The notes below the pieces were generated by a model. It saw only the letters and a program-made list of their open reading frames with translations, was not told the origin of the DNA and ran no database searches. Positions 1 to 7,875 of a stretch of 64,000 nucleotides of DNA are shown in pieces. This DNA is from an uncultured Clostridia bacterium (GTDB taxonomy: Bacteria > Bacillota > Clostridia > Christensenellales > Borkfalkiaceae): NCBI GenBank assembly GCA_934247225.1, contig CAKQJE010000005.1, positions 50,220 to 114,219 on the forward strand. The letters are read 5' to 3'. Position 1 is the stretch's first letter; each line of letters starts with the position of its first letter. A program made the translations under genes and the position numbers.

Positions 1-1
1 C

Positions 2-1205
2 GGAATAAAAGCCACGTTCAACATAAACACGGGCATTTTGGGAAAGACGGAAACGCTTCCGATTTTATGTTTCGACGGCGAGCCGCTTCATCATGACATT
101 GTAACCGAAAAACAGCTGTTAGCCGAGCGGAATTTGAACCACATTAAGTTTTAACGGCGCAAAATTTGTAAAATCGGCGTTAAACTCACTTATAATACGT
201 CAAGTATGATTGCGTTCGTTTGCCTTGATTTTCCTAAATTTATCGCCGGCAGCCACAGGTGATTGCATTTAAACCCGGTCTCACGGCGTGTTTTTGAATA
301 ATACGTCGTTCCGCTCGTGTGTTATACGTTAAGTATTAACGCGCTCGCGCGCCTTGTCTTAGTCTAAAAACACGCCGTGAGACTTGCCCCAACCCAAACG
401 GCAATATTTTCGATGATTTGGGGAAAAGGCGAACGCAGACGTACTTTCGTACTACAAGAGAGAATTTGCCTCAAAGCGCGAAAATTGTGCCGTTTGGGCG
501 AGTTAAAATGCAATCACCTGTGGCTAAATGCGTAGCACCTTAAAGCCGTATTTTTTAGGCGGTTGTGACGAAGGTTTGCGCAGACGTTACTTACCGTACT
601 TCAAGCAAAGATTTGCCGCAACAGGCAAAAAAGACGGCTTTAAGGCTTGATGGGGTTCGAATCCCGCTCGGCTAAACGGCTTATATGATGGGTTCGAGGT
701 TGCGTGCCATACGAGAACGCATCCGAAACTTATAGGTCTCGGCGAGGAGAACTTGCGCCGCGAGATACACGGTAACTACGACGACATAACCCGCCTTTGC
801 GGGCGAAAGCCGACGGGAATAGCTTATCCCGGGGCGGCTCCGAACGTCGACGACGAGGTTATCGATTTTATAAAAAGAGACGGCAGACTTTGTTATGGAA
901 GAACGATCGACGAAACGCTCGGGTTTTCTTTCCCGACCGATTTTTACAGGTGGAACCCTTCGTGTCAGTTCCGAGGCGAAAATCTGCTGCCGATGACAGA
1001 AAGATTTTTAGCCGAAAAACCGAGCGATAAAGACTTGCTGTTTTTCGTCTGGGGACATTCTTACGAATTCGATCTGGAACGCGGAGCCCGGGACAAGCTT
1101 CAAGTGTTCTGCGAAAAAGTTTCGGCGGCTTGCCTTTCGGGAGAAGTTATAAGCTTAACGTGCGAAGAATTTTACGGAAAATTCGGCAAAGATATTGTTC
1201 GATAA
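2..1205 (+). pseudogene. Polysaccharide deacetylase (NodB family), interrupted by a 556-bp repeat; 5' end outside window
   Basis: Two coding pieces belong to one NodB-type polysaccharide deacetylase. The left piece (2-118) reads GIKATFNINTG, the typical strand after the catalytic Asp motif, and runs through TEKQL. The right piece resumes in frame at 675 with NGLYDGFEVACHTRTHP, which contains the metal-binding H-T-x-x-H-P motif, followed by AYPGAAPN and a C-terminal WGHSYEF motif. Joining codon 116-118 to codon 675-677 gives TEKQL-NGLYDGFEV, with the spacing I expect of intact family members. As it stands, translation from the left piece stops at 152-154 inside the repeat. A TTG at 753 could start a shorter product that lacks the first metal-binding motif. 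The N-terminus with the catalytic Asp lies outside the window. The family assignment is secure. Whether the gene is dead depends on whether the repeat is ever removed. Confidence 0.85.
119..674 (+). repeat. 556-bp structured repeat element, copy 1 (foldback / tRNA-like-ended)
   Basis: Nearly identical to 34395-34949 in the same orientation. The two copies differ by about five isolated substitutions, a short variable loop near 586-594, and the outermost left bases. The ends form an imperfect 22-bp inverted repeat (TTAGCC...GGCTAA). Inside are a perfect 20-bp inverted repeat (251-270 with 506-525), a perfect 17-bp one (279-295 with 366-382), and hairpins at 157-249, 393-498 and 542-641. The right end, GGGGTTCGAATCCC followed directly by GCTCGGCTAA, looks like a tRNA T-arm plus 3' acceptor strand. 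No protein is encoded. No flanking direct repeat is visible. It could be a foldback transposable element, a large structured RNA, or both. That it is a repeat is certain; its nature is inferred. Confidence 0.95.
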
Positions 1206-1220
1206 AAGCAAAAATAAGCC

Positions 1221-1246
1221 GTTAATCGACTTATAGACGGGTTTTT
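1221..1246 (-). repeat. Dispersed short repeat, TATAAGTCGATTA family
   Basis: The reverse strand carries CTATAAGTCGATTAAC preceded by a short pyrimidine-rich stretch. The same core occurs in intergenic DNA near 12489, 18630, 25691, 60690 and 61327. This copy lies between the broken deacetylase and the GDPD gene. Confidence 0.7.
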
Positions 1247-1287
1247 GCGGGTTAAACAATCAAAAAACAAAGATCAGGAGAGAAAAG

Positions 1288-3117
1288 ATGAAAAAAACTT
1301 TTTTGCGTTGCGCGCTCGCGCTCGTTCTTTCGGTTATGCTTGCGATAGGTATAAATTCCGTCGGAACGCTTGCCGCCTGGTATCCCGACGATAAGCTCGC
1401 GGCGCCGGGCGAGTCGGCTTACGGCGCGTCCGAACTTAAATCCGAACCCGTCGGCGTTGTCGACGTTAAAACAAAGGAAACGGCGGAAAGCGTCAAAAGC
1501 GATAAACCCGCCGCGGCGATTTTAAATCTCGACGAAGATCTGAACGTCGTATCGTCGGACGGCGAAGTTATCTGTACGCTATTGGCAGCGCTTGACGAGT
1601 ATCTTAAAAAAGATACGTTGCCGATTTTCAATATCGGCACGGTTTCGGATGCAAAAAAGCTTATTTCGTGGTTTAAAACCGAAAGGGAAGTTTTCGACTC
1701 GTCCGTAATGAGCAAAAACGCGGAAGCCGTGAAAACTTTTAAAAACGAGTACCCTTTCGTGCGCGGGATTGTAGAATTCGACGAAAGCGCGGATATAAAA
1801 CAAACGGTTAAAATCGCCAACAAAAGCGGCGCGATCGTTGTCGTTATTCCCGAAAAACTTGCCGACGTTAAAACCGTGAGATATATTCAGGGTAGATTTA
1901 AAACCGTTTGGGTAAGAGCGGAAAGCGACGGCGAAAGTTCGATAAAAAACAGCGTTTTCGGCGGAGCCTACGGCGTTATAACGGGCGACGTCAAAAAGTT
2001 TTTCGATATAATCGGCAGTTTAAGCGGTCTTACGAGACTTCCTTTCAACGTCGCGCACAGAGGGCTTCCGAACGAATATAACGAAAATTCCGTTTCGGGA
2101 ACGCTCGCCGCCGTGAAAGCGGGAGCAACCCACCTCGAACTCGATTGTTATCTCACGACCGACGGCGAAATCGTGTTTATGCACGACGCGAATTTGCAAA
2201 GAACGTCCACGGGAACGGGGAATATCGAAAATTATTCTTCCGAGCAGCTTAAAGATTTCAGGCTCAAACAATTCGAAGACGAAGCGATACCGACTTTTGA
2301 AGATATCGCAAACGCTCTGAAAGGTACGGGCGCGGTTCTTGTCCTCGAAATCAAATCGCAGAAAACCGAAATCGTAAGCGCGCTTAAAGAAAAGCTCGAA
2401 GGTTCGGGGATAGAGGACGATATAGTCGTTATATCTTTCCACGAAAGTCAGCTTAAAGAAATGAAAGAAGTTCTTCCCGAAATTCCCACGGCGGATCTGG
2501 ATGGAAAAACTTCGGATACGCTTAAAGATATTCTTCAAAAATCGGGCGAAAACAACTCGGGAACAGACTATAATTTCAATGCTCTCGACGAAAATAAAAT
2601 AAAGAATCTCGTCGTTCGCGGGTTTATCCCCTGGACGTGGACTTATTCGAACGAATACGACGTTTTAATCGCGTTCGAAGACGGTTTCACGGGGCTTACG
2701 AACAATAAAGCCGACAGCCTCGGCGGCAAACCGCTTTATGTAAACGGACAAAGCAAAACGAATAAAATTCCCGAAAAGGGCGGCGAAATCAAGCTTACGG
2801 TAACGGAATACGGCGGAAAAACGAAAGAGGTCGTCGGGAAAATCGCAGACGTAACCCGAACGGGCGAAAAAGAATACGAAGTTTTCGCGGAGTATTCGCC
2901 GGACGAATATTATCTCGCGACCAAATTGTACACGCAAAAATTCACCGTGACCGTCGACGAAACGATAACCGACCCGGAAAGCGGTTCTTCGGGCGGAAAC
3001 GGCGGCTGCGGCTCGAAGATAGGAGAAAGCGGCGGGGCGGTCGGTTTTGCCGTCGTCGGTTTCGTCGCTATGGCGGCTATCGCATTAAAATTCATTAAAG
3101 GTAAAGAAAATGACTGA
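1288..3117 (+). CDS. Secreted, membrane-anchored glycerophosphodiester phosphodiesterase family protein
   Basis: A 609-residue exported protein. Residues 1-30 form a signal peptide. The catalytic GDPD domain begins near residue 253 with the AHRG motif (His257, Arg258), followed by ELD (Glu284, Asp286) and a conserved HD (His299). A later LEIK provides another metal ligand. Family members hydrolyse glycerophosphodiesters such as deacylated phospholipids or teichoic-acid fragments. About 200 residues of unassigned sequence precede the domain. A C-terminal beta-rich region leads to a Gly/Ser linker, one transmembrane helix (about 580-600) and a Lys-rich tail, so the enzyme is probably tethered outside the cell. 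The ATG has a good AGGAGAG ribosome site. The 3' end overlaps the next gene by 8 bp, indicating an operon. Confidence 0.85.
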   Translation: MKKTFLRCALALVLSVMLAIGINSVGTLAAWYPDDKLAAPGESAYGASELKSEPVGVVDVKTKETAESVKSDKPAAAILNLDEDLNVVSSDGEVICTLLAALDEYLKKDTLPIFNIGTVSDAKKLISWFKTEREVFDSSVMSKNAEAVKTFKNEYPFVRGIVEFDESADIKQTVKIANKSGAIVVVIPEKLADVKTVRYIQGRFKTVWVRAESDGESSIKNSVFGGAYGVITGDVKKFFDIIGSLSGLTRLPFNVAHRGLPNEYNENSVSGTLAAVKAGATHLELDCYLTTDGEIVFMHDANLQRTSTGTGNIENYSSEQLKDFRLKQFEDEAIPTFEDIANALKGTGAVLVLEIKSQKTEIVSALKEKLEGSGIEDDIVVISFHESQLKEMKEVLPEIPTADLDGKTSDTLKDILQKSGENNSGTDYNFNALDENKIKNLVVRGFIPWTWTYSNEYDVLIAFEDGFTGLTNNKADSLGGKPLYVNGQSKTNKIPEKGGEIKLTVTEYGGKTKEVVGKIADVTRTGEKEYEVFAEYSPDEYYLATKLYTQKFTVTVDETITDPESGSSGGNGGCGSKIGESGGAVGFAVVGFVAMAAIALKFIKGKEND

Positions 3118-4735
3118 AAACACGGAATTTCTGCTTCCCGTAAAAGTCCTCGTCATCGAGGGCAACGCGGAGAATGCGGAAAGTCTTTTGAAAAACAAAA
3201 TAAAGCAAATCGGACTCGGCGAAAACGACGTTACGACGATAAGCGGCAAAACCCGCGTGGTTTTCGATTTCGGCAAGGAAATTCAGGGCGGAATACGTAT
3301 TCTGACCCATTATATCGACGACGGCGAACCCGTGAACATACGTTTCGGAGAGTCGCTTACGGAAAGTCTGACGCCGCTCGGCGCGAAAAATTCCACAAAC
3401 GACCATTCTCTTCGCGATTTTTCCGTTTCCCTTCCGCAGCTTTCGGACGGATGTTACGGTCAGACGGGTTTTCGGTTCGTCAGCCTTGGTTTTAACGGCG
3501 GCAAATACCGCATAAAAAGCGTTTACGCAAAAAGCGTGACCGAAACTCACGATATTTCGGGAAGCTTTTGCTGCGACGACGAACGGCTCAACGAAATCTA
3601 TTCCGTCGCGCAAAGAACTCTTCTTCTTTGCTTGCAAGGCGGAATGATCTGGGACGGAATCAAGCGCGACAGGCTCGTCTGGATAGGAGATCTTCACACC
3701 GAAACGCTCGGGCTTTTATACACCGCGAAAGACAGGGAAAATATTATAAACTGCGTCGATTTCGGCGTGCGGGAAACCCCGCCTACCGATTGGATGAACG
3801 GGCATACCGCCTATTCGTTCTGGTGGATTTTGGTTCTTTACGATTATTACCGTTTCACGGGCGATAAGGAAAAAGTCGGGATATATGTCGATTATCTCGA
3901 AAAATTGCTGGCAAACACCGAGAAACTCGTAAGCGAAAACGGCGAAACGAATTTCCCGAACAACTTCCTCGATTGGCCGACAAACGGCACCGAGGACGCG
4001 GTTAAAGGTTGCTCCGCGCTTTTAAAAATCGCCGCGAAAAAAGGCGGCGAACTGTTGAGAATTTTCGATAAAAGCGATTTTGCCGCGCGGGAGATCGTAA
4101 GGAAGCTTTCTAACGGAAAATATTTGCCCGCAAAGGCGAAACAAGCGGTCGCGATGGAATATCTCGCGGGGATTGCCGACAAAAAATCGACTATGGAAAA
4201 ACTTTCCGAGGGCGGAGCGAAAGGCTTATCCACGTTTATGGCGTACTATATTTTAACCGCCGCGAAAGAGACCTGCGGAGCGGGAACGGCGGTTGCGATG
4301 CTTAAAGAATATTACGGCGGAATGCTCGATAAAGGCGCGACGACCTTTTGGGAAGATTTCGACGTCGATTGGATAAAAGACAGCGGAAGAATAGACGAAA
4401 TTCCCGAAAACGGGCTTAAAGACGTTCACGGCGACTACGGAAAGTTCTGTTACACGGGTTTCCGCCATTCGCTTTGTCACGGTTGGAGTTGCGGTCCGAT
4501 CGCGTTTATAACGGAGACCATTCTCGGCGTAAAGGTTTCGGACGGCGGAAAAACAATCGAAATCGCGCCGTCGCTTTGCGGACTTAAATTTGCAAAAGGA
4601 AGCATACCCACGCCTTACGGGAAAGTCGAAATTTTCCATAAACAAACGGAAAGCGGCGTGGAAACCGAAATTACCGCGCCGAAAGAAATCAAAATCGTCG
4701 CGAACGATTGTAATTTTACAATAAAAGATTTATAA
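3110..4735 (+). CDS. Alpha-L-rhamnosidase-like glycoside hydrolase (GH78-type)
   Basis: A 541-residue protein without a signal peptide, so probably cytoplasmic. The N-terminal beta-sandwich part contains a FDFGKEIQGG segment. The (alpha/alpha)6 catalytic barrel has WDGIKRDRLVWIGDLHTE, the GH78 signature region with acidic residues beside the active site, and later GATTFWEDFD and HSLCHGWSCGP, both typical of the family. A short C-terminal beta domain includes IPTPYGKVEI. At 541 residues it is shorter than most bacterial GH78 enzymes because the extra N-terminal carbohydrate-binding domains are missing. The family removes terminal alpha-L-rhamnose from oligosaccharides. It overlaps the GDPD gene by 8 bp and is followed by a second hydrolase, so it probably acts on imported oligosaccharides. 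Exact substrate is unknown. Confidence 0.8.
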   Translation: MTENTEFLLPVKVLVIEGNAENAESLLKNKIKQIGLGENDVTTISGKTRVVFDFGKEIQGGIRILTHYIDDGEPVNIRFGESLTESLTPLGAKNSTNDHSLRDFSVSLPQLSDGCYGQTGFRFVSLGFNGGKYRIKSVYAKSVTETHDISGSFCCDDERLNEIYSVAQRTLLLCLQGGMIWDGIKRDRLVWIGDLHTETLGLLYTAKDRENIINCVDFGVRETPPTDWMNGHTAYSFWWILVLYDYYRFTGDKEKVGIYVDYLEKLLANTEKLVSENGETNFPNNFLDWPTNGTEDAVKGCSALLKIAAKKGGELLRIFDKSDFAAREIVRKLSNGKYLPAKAKQAVAMEYLAGIADKKSTMEKLSEGGAKGLSTFMAYYILTAAKETCGAGTAVAMLKEYYGGMLDKGATTFWEDFDVDWIKDSGRIDEIPENGLKDVHGDYGKFCYTGFRHSLCHGWSCGPIAFITETILGVKVSDGGKTIEIAPSLCGLKFAKGSIPTPYGKVEIFHKQTESGVETEITAPKEIKIVANDCNFTIKDL

Positions 4736-4740
4736 TATAA

Positions 4741-4773
4741 GAAGTCGTAAACTTTATATGGGTTTACGACTTC
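4741..4773 (+). promoter_or_regulatory. Perfect intergenic hairpin between the two glycosidase genes
   Basis: GAAGTCGTAAAC at 4741-4752 is perfectly complementary to GTTTACGACTTC at 4762-4773, with a 9-nt loop. There is no U-tract, so this is unlikely to be a strong terminator. It lies 5 bp after the GH78 stop and 54 bp before the next ATG. It may be an mRNA-processing or stability hairpin that sets the ratio of the two enzymes, or a DNA operator. Confidence 0.6.
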
Positions 4774-4827
4774 GTGTATTTAAAACAAAACCTGTTTAAA
4801 ATAAAAACGGAAAAGAGTAAAATAAGT

Positions 4828-7749
4828 ATGAATATCGACAATAAAATCCTTAAAAATCCGACCGCGGAATTCCGCGGCAAACCGTTCTGGGCGTGGAACG
4901 GCGAAATAAAAGAAAAAGAAATCGATTTTCAGATCGGGTGCCTTAAAAAAATGGGTTTCGGCGGGGCGTTTATTCATTCCCGCACGGGGCTTAAAACGGA
5001 ATATATGAGCGACGAGTGGTTAAAGCTCGTTCGCCATGCCGCAGAAAAACTCGCCGAAAACGGTCTGGAAGCCTATCTTTACGACGAGGATCGCTGGCCG
5101 TCGGGTACTTGCGGCGGATACGTCACGAAAAATAAAGAATTCCGCGCGAAGTATATGAATTATTTCGAAGTCGAAGACGACGTGCCTTTTCAAAAGCCCG
5201 AAAACTTTCTCGGGCTTTTTGCCGTTGAATTTAAGGATAAAGCGGTGGAAAACTACCGCAAAATTTCCGTGTCGGGCGAAAAGAGGAAAAACGAACGCGT
5301 TTTCGCCTTTTATTACGACTATATGAGTCCCGACAGTTTCTATAACGGCTACACTTACGCTGACACGATGAACAAAGCCGCCACCGAGCGATTTCTGGAA
5401 CTTACTCACGAAAAATATTATAAAGCTTTCGGCGAATTGTTCGGGAACGTCGTAAAAGGCATTTTCACGGACGAGCCGCACCGAAATCCTTATCTTAACG
5501 GCTTCGGCAGAAAAGAGAAAAACGCGGAAAAGGAAATTCCTTACACATACAAACTTTTCGAGGAGTTCGAAAACCGAAAGGGCTATAAAATTGAGGAAAG
5601 GCTGCCGCTTTTGTGGTTCGGCGACGCGAAAAACGATTTCTGCAAGGAAGCTTACGACCTTATCGAGGTCGAGGAAGAGCTGTTTTTGGAAAATTTCGCC
5701 GCGCCGTATCGGAAATGGTGCCGCGAACATAACCTTATAGTCACGGGGCATATTCTTCACGAGGACAACCTCGCCGCGCAAACTACTATGTGCGGAAGCG
5801 CAATGAGATATTACGAATATATGGATTATCCCGGAATGGATAACCTTTGCGAAGATAATTTTGCGGTGAGCGTTCCCGCGCTCGTCTCTTCGGTTGCGAA
5901 ACAACTCGGGAAAAAGTTCGTTTTAGACGAGCTTTACGCCGCGACGGGTTGGAAAATGACTCTTTCCGATTACAAACGCACGGGCAATTGGCAGAGTTTC
6001 GGCGGAGTTTCGCTTCGTTGTCCGCACCTTTCCTGGTACACGATGAAAGGACAGGCGAAGCGCGATTATCCCGCGAGCATACTTCATCAGTCGGCGTGGT
6101 ATCCCGAACATAAATACCTCGAAGATTATTTTTCAAGGCTTCAATACCTGCTTGTAAGCGGAGAGGAAGAGACGAACGCCGCGATCATAAACCCCGTCGA
6201 ATCGCTCTGGGGGCTTACCAACGAGCGTTCTTACGTCAACTGTTTCGCTTCCGAAAATCCGCTTATATGCCGTCTCGAAAGAGAGTATTTCGAGCTTTTT
6301 AAGTATATAAGGCTTCACGGCGGCGCGGCGGATTATATCGACGAGGGCGTTTTCGAAAAGTACGGCAAAGCCGAACGCGGGCAAATAATCGTCGGCAAAA
6401 AGAAGTACGATAAAATCATTTTAAACGGAAACTATAATTTGCGTTCCGTTACGCTTGAAGCGCTTAAAAAATTTATGGAAGAGGGCGGCGAGGTTATTCT
6501 CGCGGGCGAGTTTCCTTGTTATCTCGACGGAAAACGTCACGATTTTTCCGAGGATTTGAAGGGCGCGGTAAACGTCGGGTTTAATCCCGAAAAGGTTCTC
6601 GGACTTATAAAATCAAGTGATTTTACCGTTTCCGCGGAAGATATAATTTCGGAAACGCGCGTTTTCGGCGACGGGAAAGCGTATTTTTTCCTTAACAGGA
6701 GCGAAAACGCTGTCGATACGACGATAACGATAAAAAGCGACCTCGATCCCGTCGAAATAAATCTTTATGACGGGGAGAAACGCCCCGTTTGCTTTGAACG
6801 CGACGGCGGAATGGTTGTCATAAAAAAGCGTTTCGAAAGAGACGGTTCGCTCGTCATTCTTTTCGACGGCGAAAAGCTTACGGCGAGGGAGTTCGAAGAG
6901 AAAGAGACGAAATTTCCCGATGAGTTTTCCTTTACTCTTTCCGAACCGAATATGCTGCCGCTCGATTATGCCGAGTGTTTAATAAACGGCGAGTTTTTCG
7001 CGCGCGGAGACGTTCTCGAAATCGACAGAAAACTGCGCGATAAATTCAGGATAGAACAACGTCACGGCGAAATGATTCAGCCTTGGTTTAAGGATAAATT
7101 TTACCCGAAACCGCAAAATTTGTGCAGGATTACCCTTAAATACAGGATAAATATCGGCGAAAAAATAAGCGGCGTTTCGTTTATGACGGAAGACGAAACC
7201 GCGGAGATGAAAATAAACGGGAACGTTTTGAAAACCTATAAGGTTTATGGTACGGAAATAGATTCCTGCTTCCGAATAATCCCCGTTCCCGACGAATTTT
7301 TAAAGCTCGGGGAAAACGAGGTAACCGCGTCTTTCGATTTTAACGAAAGATACGATATAGAAGGCTCGTTTCTGTGCGGAAATTTCGGCGTTTACGAAAA
7401 CGACGTCATAAAACGACTTCCCGAAAAACTGAAAGCGGGCGATTTTTCCTCGCAAGGGCTTAAATATTACGGTGGGAGAATTGCTTTGCGTTCGCCTTTA
7501 AAAAACGGCGTTTATCGGCTTATAGCGGGGGATTTGCCTTGCGCAGCCTGCATAATAAACAAAAGCGCAACGGTTTTTCCGCCCGTCGATCTGAATTTTG
7601 AAGTGACGGACGGGGAACTTGGAATAACGCTTGCGTTCGTTCGTCAGAACACTTTCGGAAGCACCCCGAAAGAAAACGGAAGAGACGGGCTTATCCCGCA
7701 AGGCTTACCGAAAAAGATAACCCTTTATGAACTTAAAGGCAAAGAATAA
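4828..7749 (+). CDS. Large glycoside hydrolase, GH106-like alpha-L-rhamnosidase family
   Basis: About 973 residues from the ATG at 4828 (an upstream in-frame GTG at 4774 abuts the hairpin and is less likely). No signal peptide. The N-terminal barrel has PFWAWNGEIKEKEIDFQI and GFGGAFIHSRTGL, matching the opening (alpha/beta)8 motifs of GH106-like enzymes, then YLYDEDRWPSGTCGG, an FTDEP segment at a strand end and a conserved GHILHEDN. A beta-sandwich ancillary region fills the C-terminal third. Family members cleave alpha-L-rhamnosyl bonds, often in rhamnogalacturonan. Its place between GH78 and uxaC suggests one pathway for a rhamnose/uronate glycan. The family call rests on motif resemblance only; a related uncharacterised family is possible. 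Confidence 0.65.
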   Translation: MNIDNKILKNPTAEFRGKPFWAWNGEIKEKEIDFQIGCLKKMGFGGAFIHSRTGLKTEYMSDEWLKLVRHAAEKLAENGLEAYLYDEDRWPSGTCGGYVTKNKEFRAKYMNYFEVEDDVPFQKPENFLGLFAVEFKDKAVENYRKISVSGEKRKNERVFAFYYDYMSPDSFYNGYTYADTMNKAATERFLELTHEKYYKAFGELFGNVVKGIFTDEPHRNPYLNGFGRKEKNAEKEIPYTYKLFEEFENRKGYKIEERLPLLWFGDAKNDFCKEAYDLIEVEEELFLENFAAPYRKWCREHNLIVTGHILHEDNLAAQTTMCGSAMRYYEYMDYPGMDNLCEDNFAVSVPALVSSVAKQLGKKFVLDELYAATGWKMTLSDYKRTGNWQSFGGVSLRCPHLSWYTMKGQAKRDYPASILHQSAWYPEHKYLEDYFSRLQYLLVSGEEETNAAIINPVESLWGLTNERSYVNCFASENPLICRLEREYFELFKYIRLHGGAADYIDEGVFEKYGKAERGQIIVGKKKYDKIILNGNYNLRSVTLEALKKFMEEGGEVILAGEFPCYLDGKRHDFSEDLKGAVNVGFNPEKVLGLIKSSDFTVSAEDIISETRVFGDGKAYFFLNRSENAVDTTITIKSDLDPVEINLYDGEKRPVCFERDGGMVVIKKRFERDGSLVILFDGEKLTAREFEEKETKFPDEFSFTLSEPNMLPLDYAECLINGEFFARGDVLEIDRKLRDKFRIEQRHGEMIQPWFKDKFYPKPQNLCRITLKYRINIGEKISGVSFMTEDETAEMKINGNVLKTYKVYGTEIDSCFRIIPVPDEFLKLGENEVTASFDFNERYDIEGSFLCGNFGVYENDVIKRLPEKLKAGDFSSQGLKYYGGRIALRSPLKNGVYRLIAGDLPCAACIINKSATVFPPVDLNFEVTDGELGITLAFVRQNTFGSTPKENGRDGLIPQGLPKKITLYELKGKE

Positions 7750-7750
7750 C

Positions 7751-7786
7751 CGGTTCGGCGACAGCTGTCGCCGAATCTTTTTTTAC
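7751..7786 (+). terminator. Rho-independent terminator after the glycosidase genes
   Basis: A perfect palindrome TTCGGCGACAGCTGTCGCCGAA at 7754-7775 is followed by TCTTTTTTT. It ends the GDPD-GH78-GH106 transcription unit. Confidence 0.9.
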
Positions 7787-7813
7787 GAAAAAACGGAAAT
7801 TTCAAAAAATGAG

Positions 7814-7842
7814 TTGCGTAAAAGCGCGATATGGAGTATAAT
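7814..7842 (+). promoter_or_regulatory. SigA-type promoter for uxaC
   Basis: TTGCGT (7814-7819), a 17-bp spacer and TATAAT (7837-7842), placed 33 bp before the uxaC start codon. Confidence 0.75.
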
Positions 7843-7875
7843 TCCCGTAAGATAATTTTTATCAAGGAGCTTGAT

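Noticed and set aside
119..674. Group I or group II intron in the deacetylase gene
   Set aside because: No group II domain V-like sequence, no group I core pairing that I can recognise, and no intron-encoded protein. Splicing is kept only as a speculative test.
640..680. A tRNA gene ending at about 675, suggested by GGTTCGAATCC
   Set aside because: No D-arm or anticodon arm lies in the 75 bases upstream. The acceptor partner is 540 bases away at the other end of the repeat.
5020..5904. A 294-residue minus-strand reading frame inside the GH106-like gene
   Set aside because: Shadow of the plus-strand coding sequence; no ribosome site and no recognisable motif. The same applies to long antisense frames over the thioesterase (33623-34420), ohyA (26654-28561) and pflB (29346-30632).
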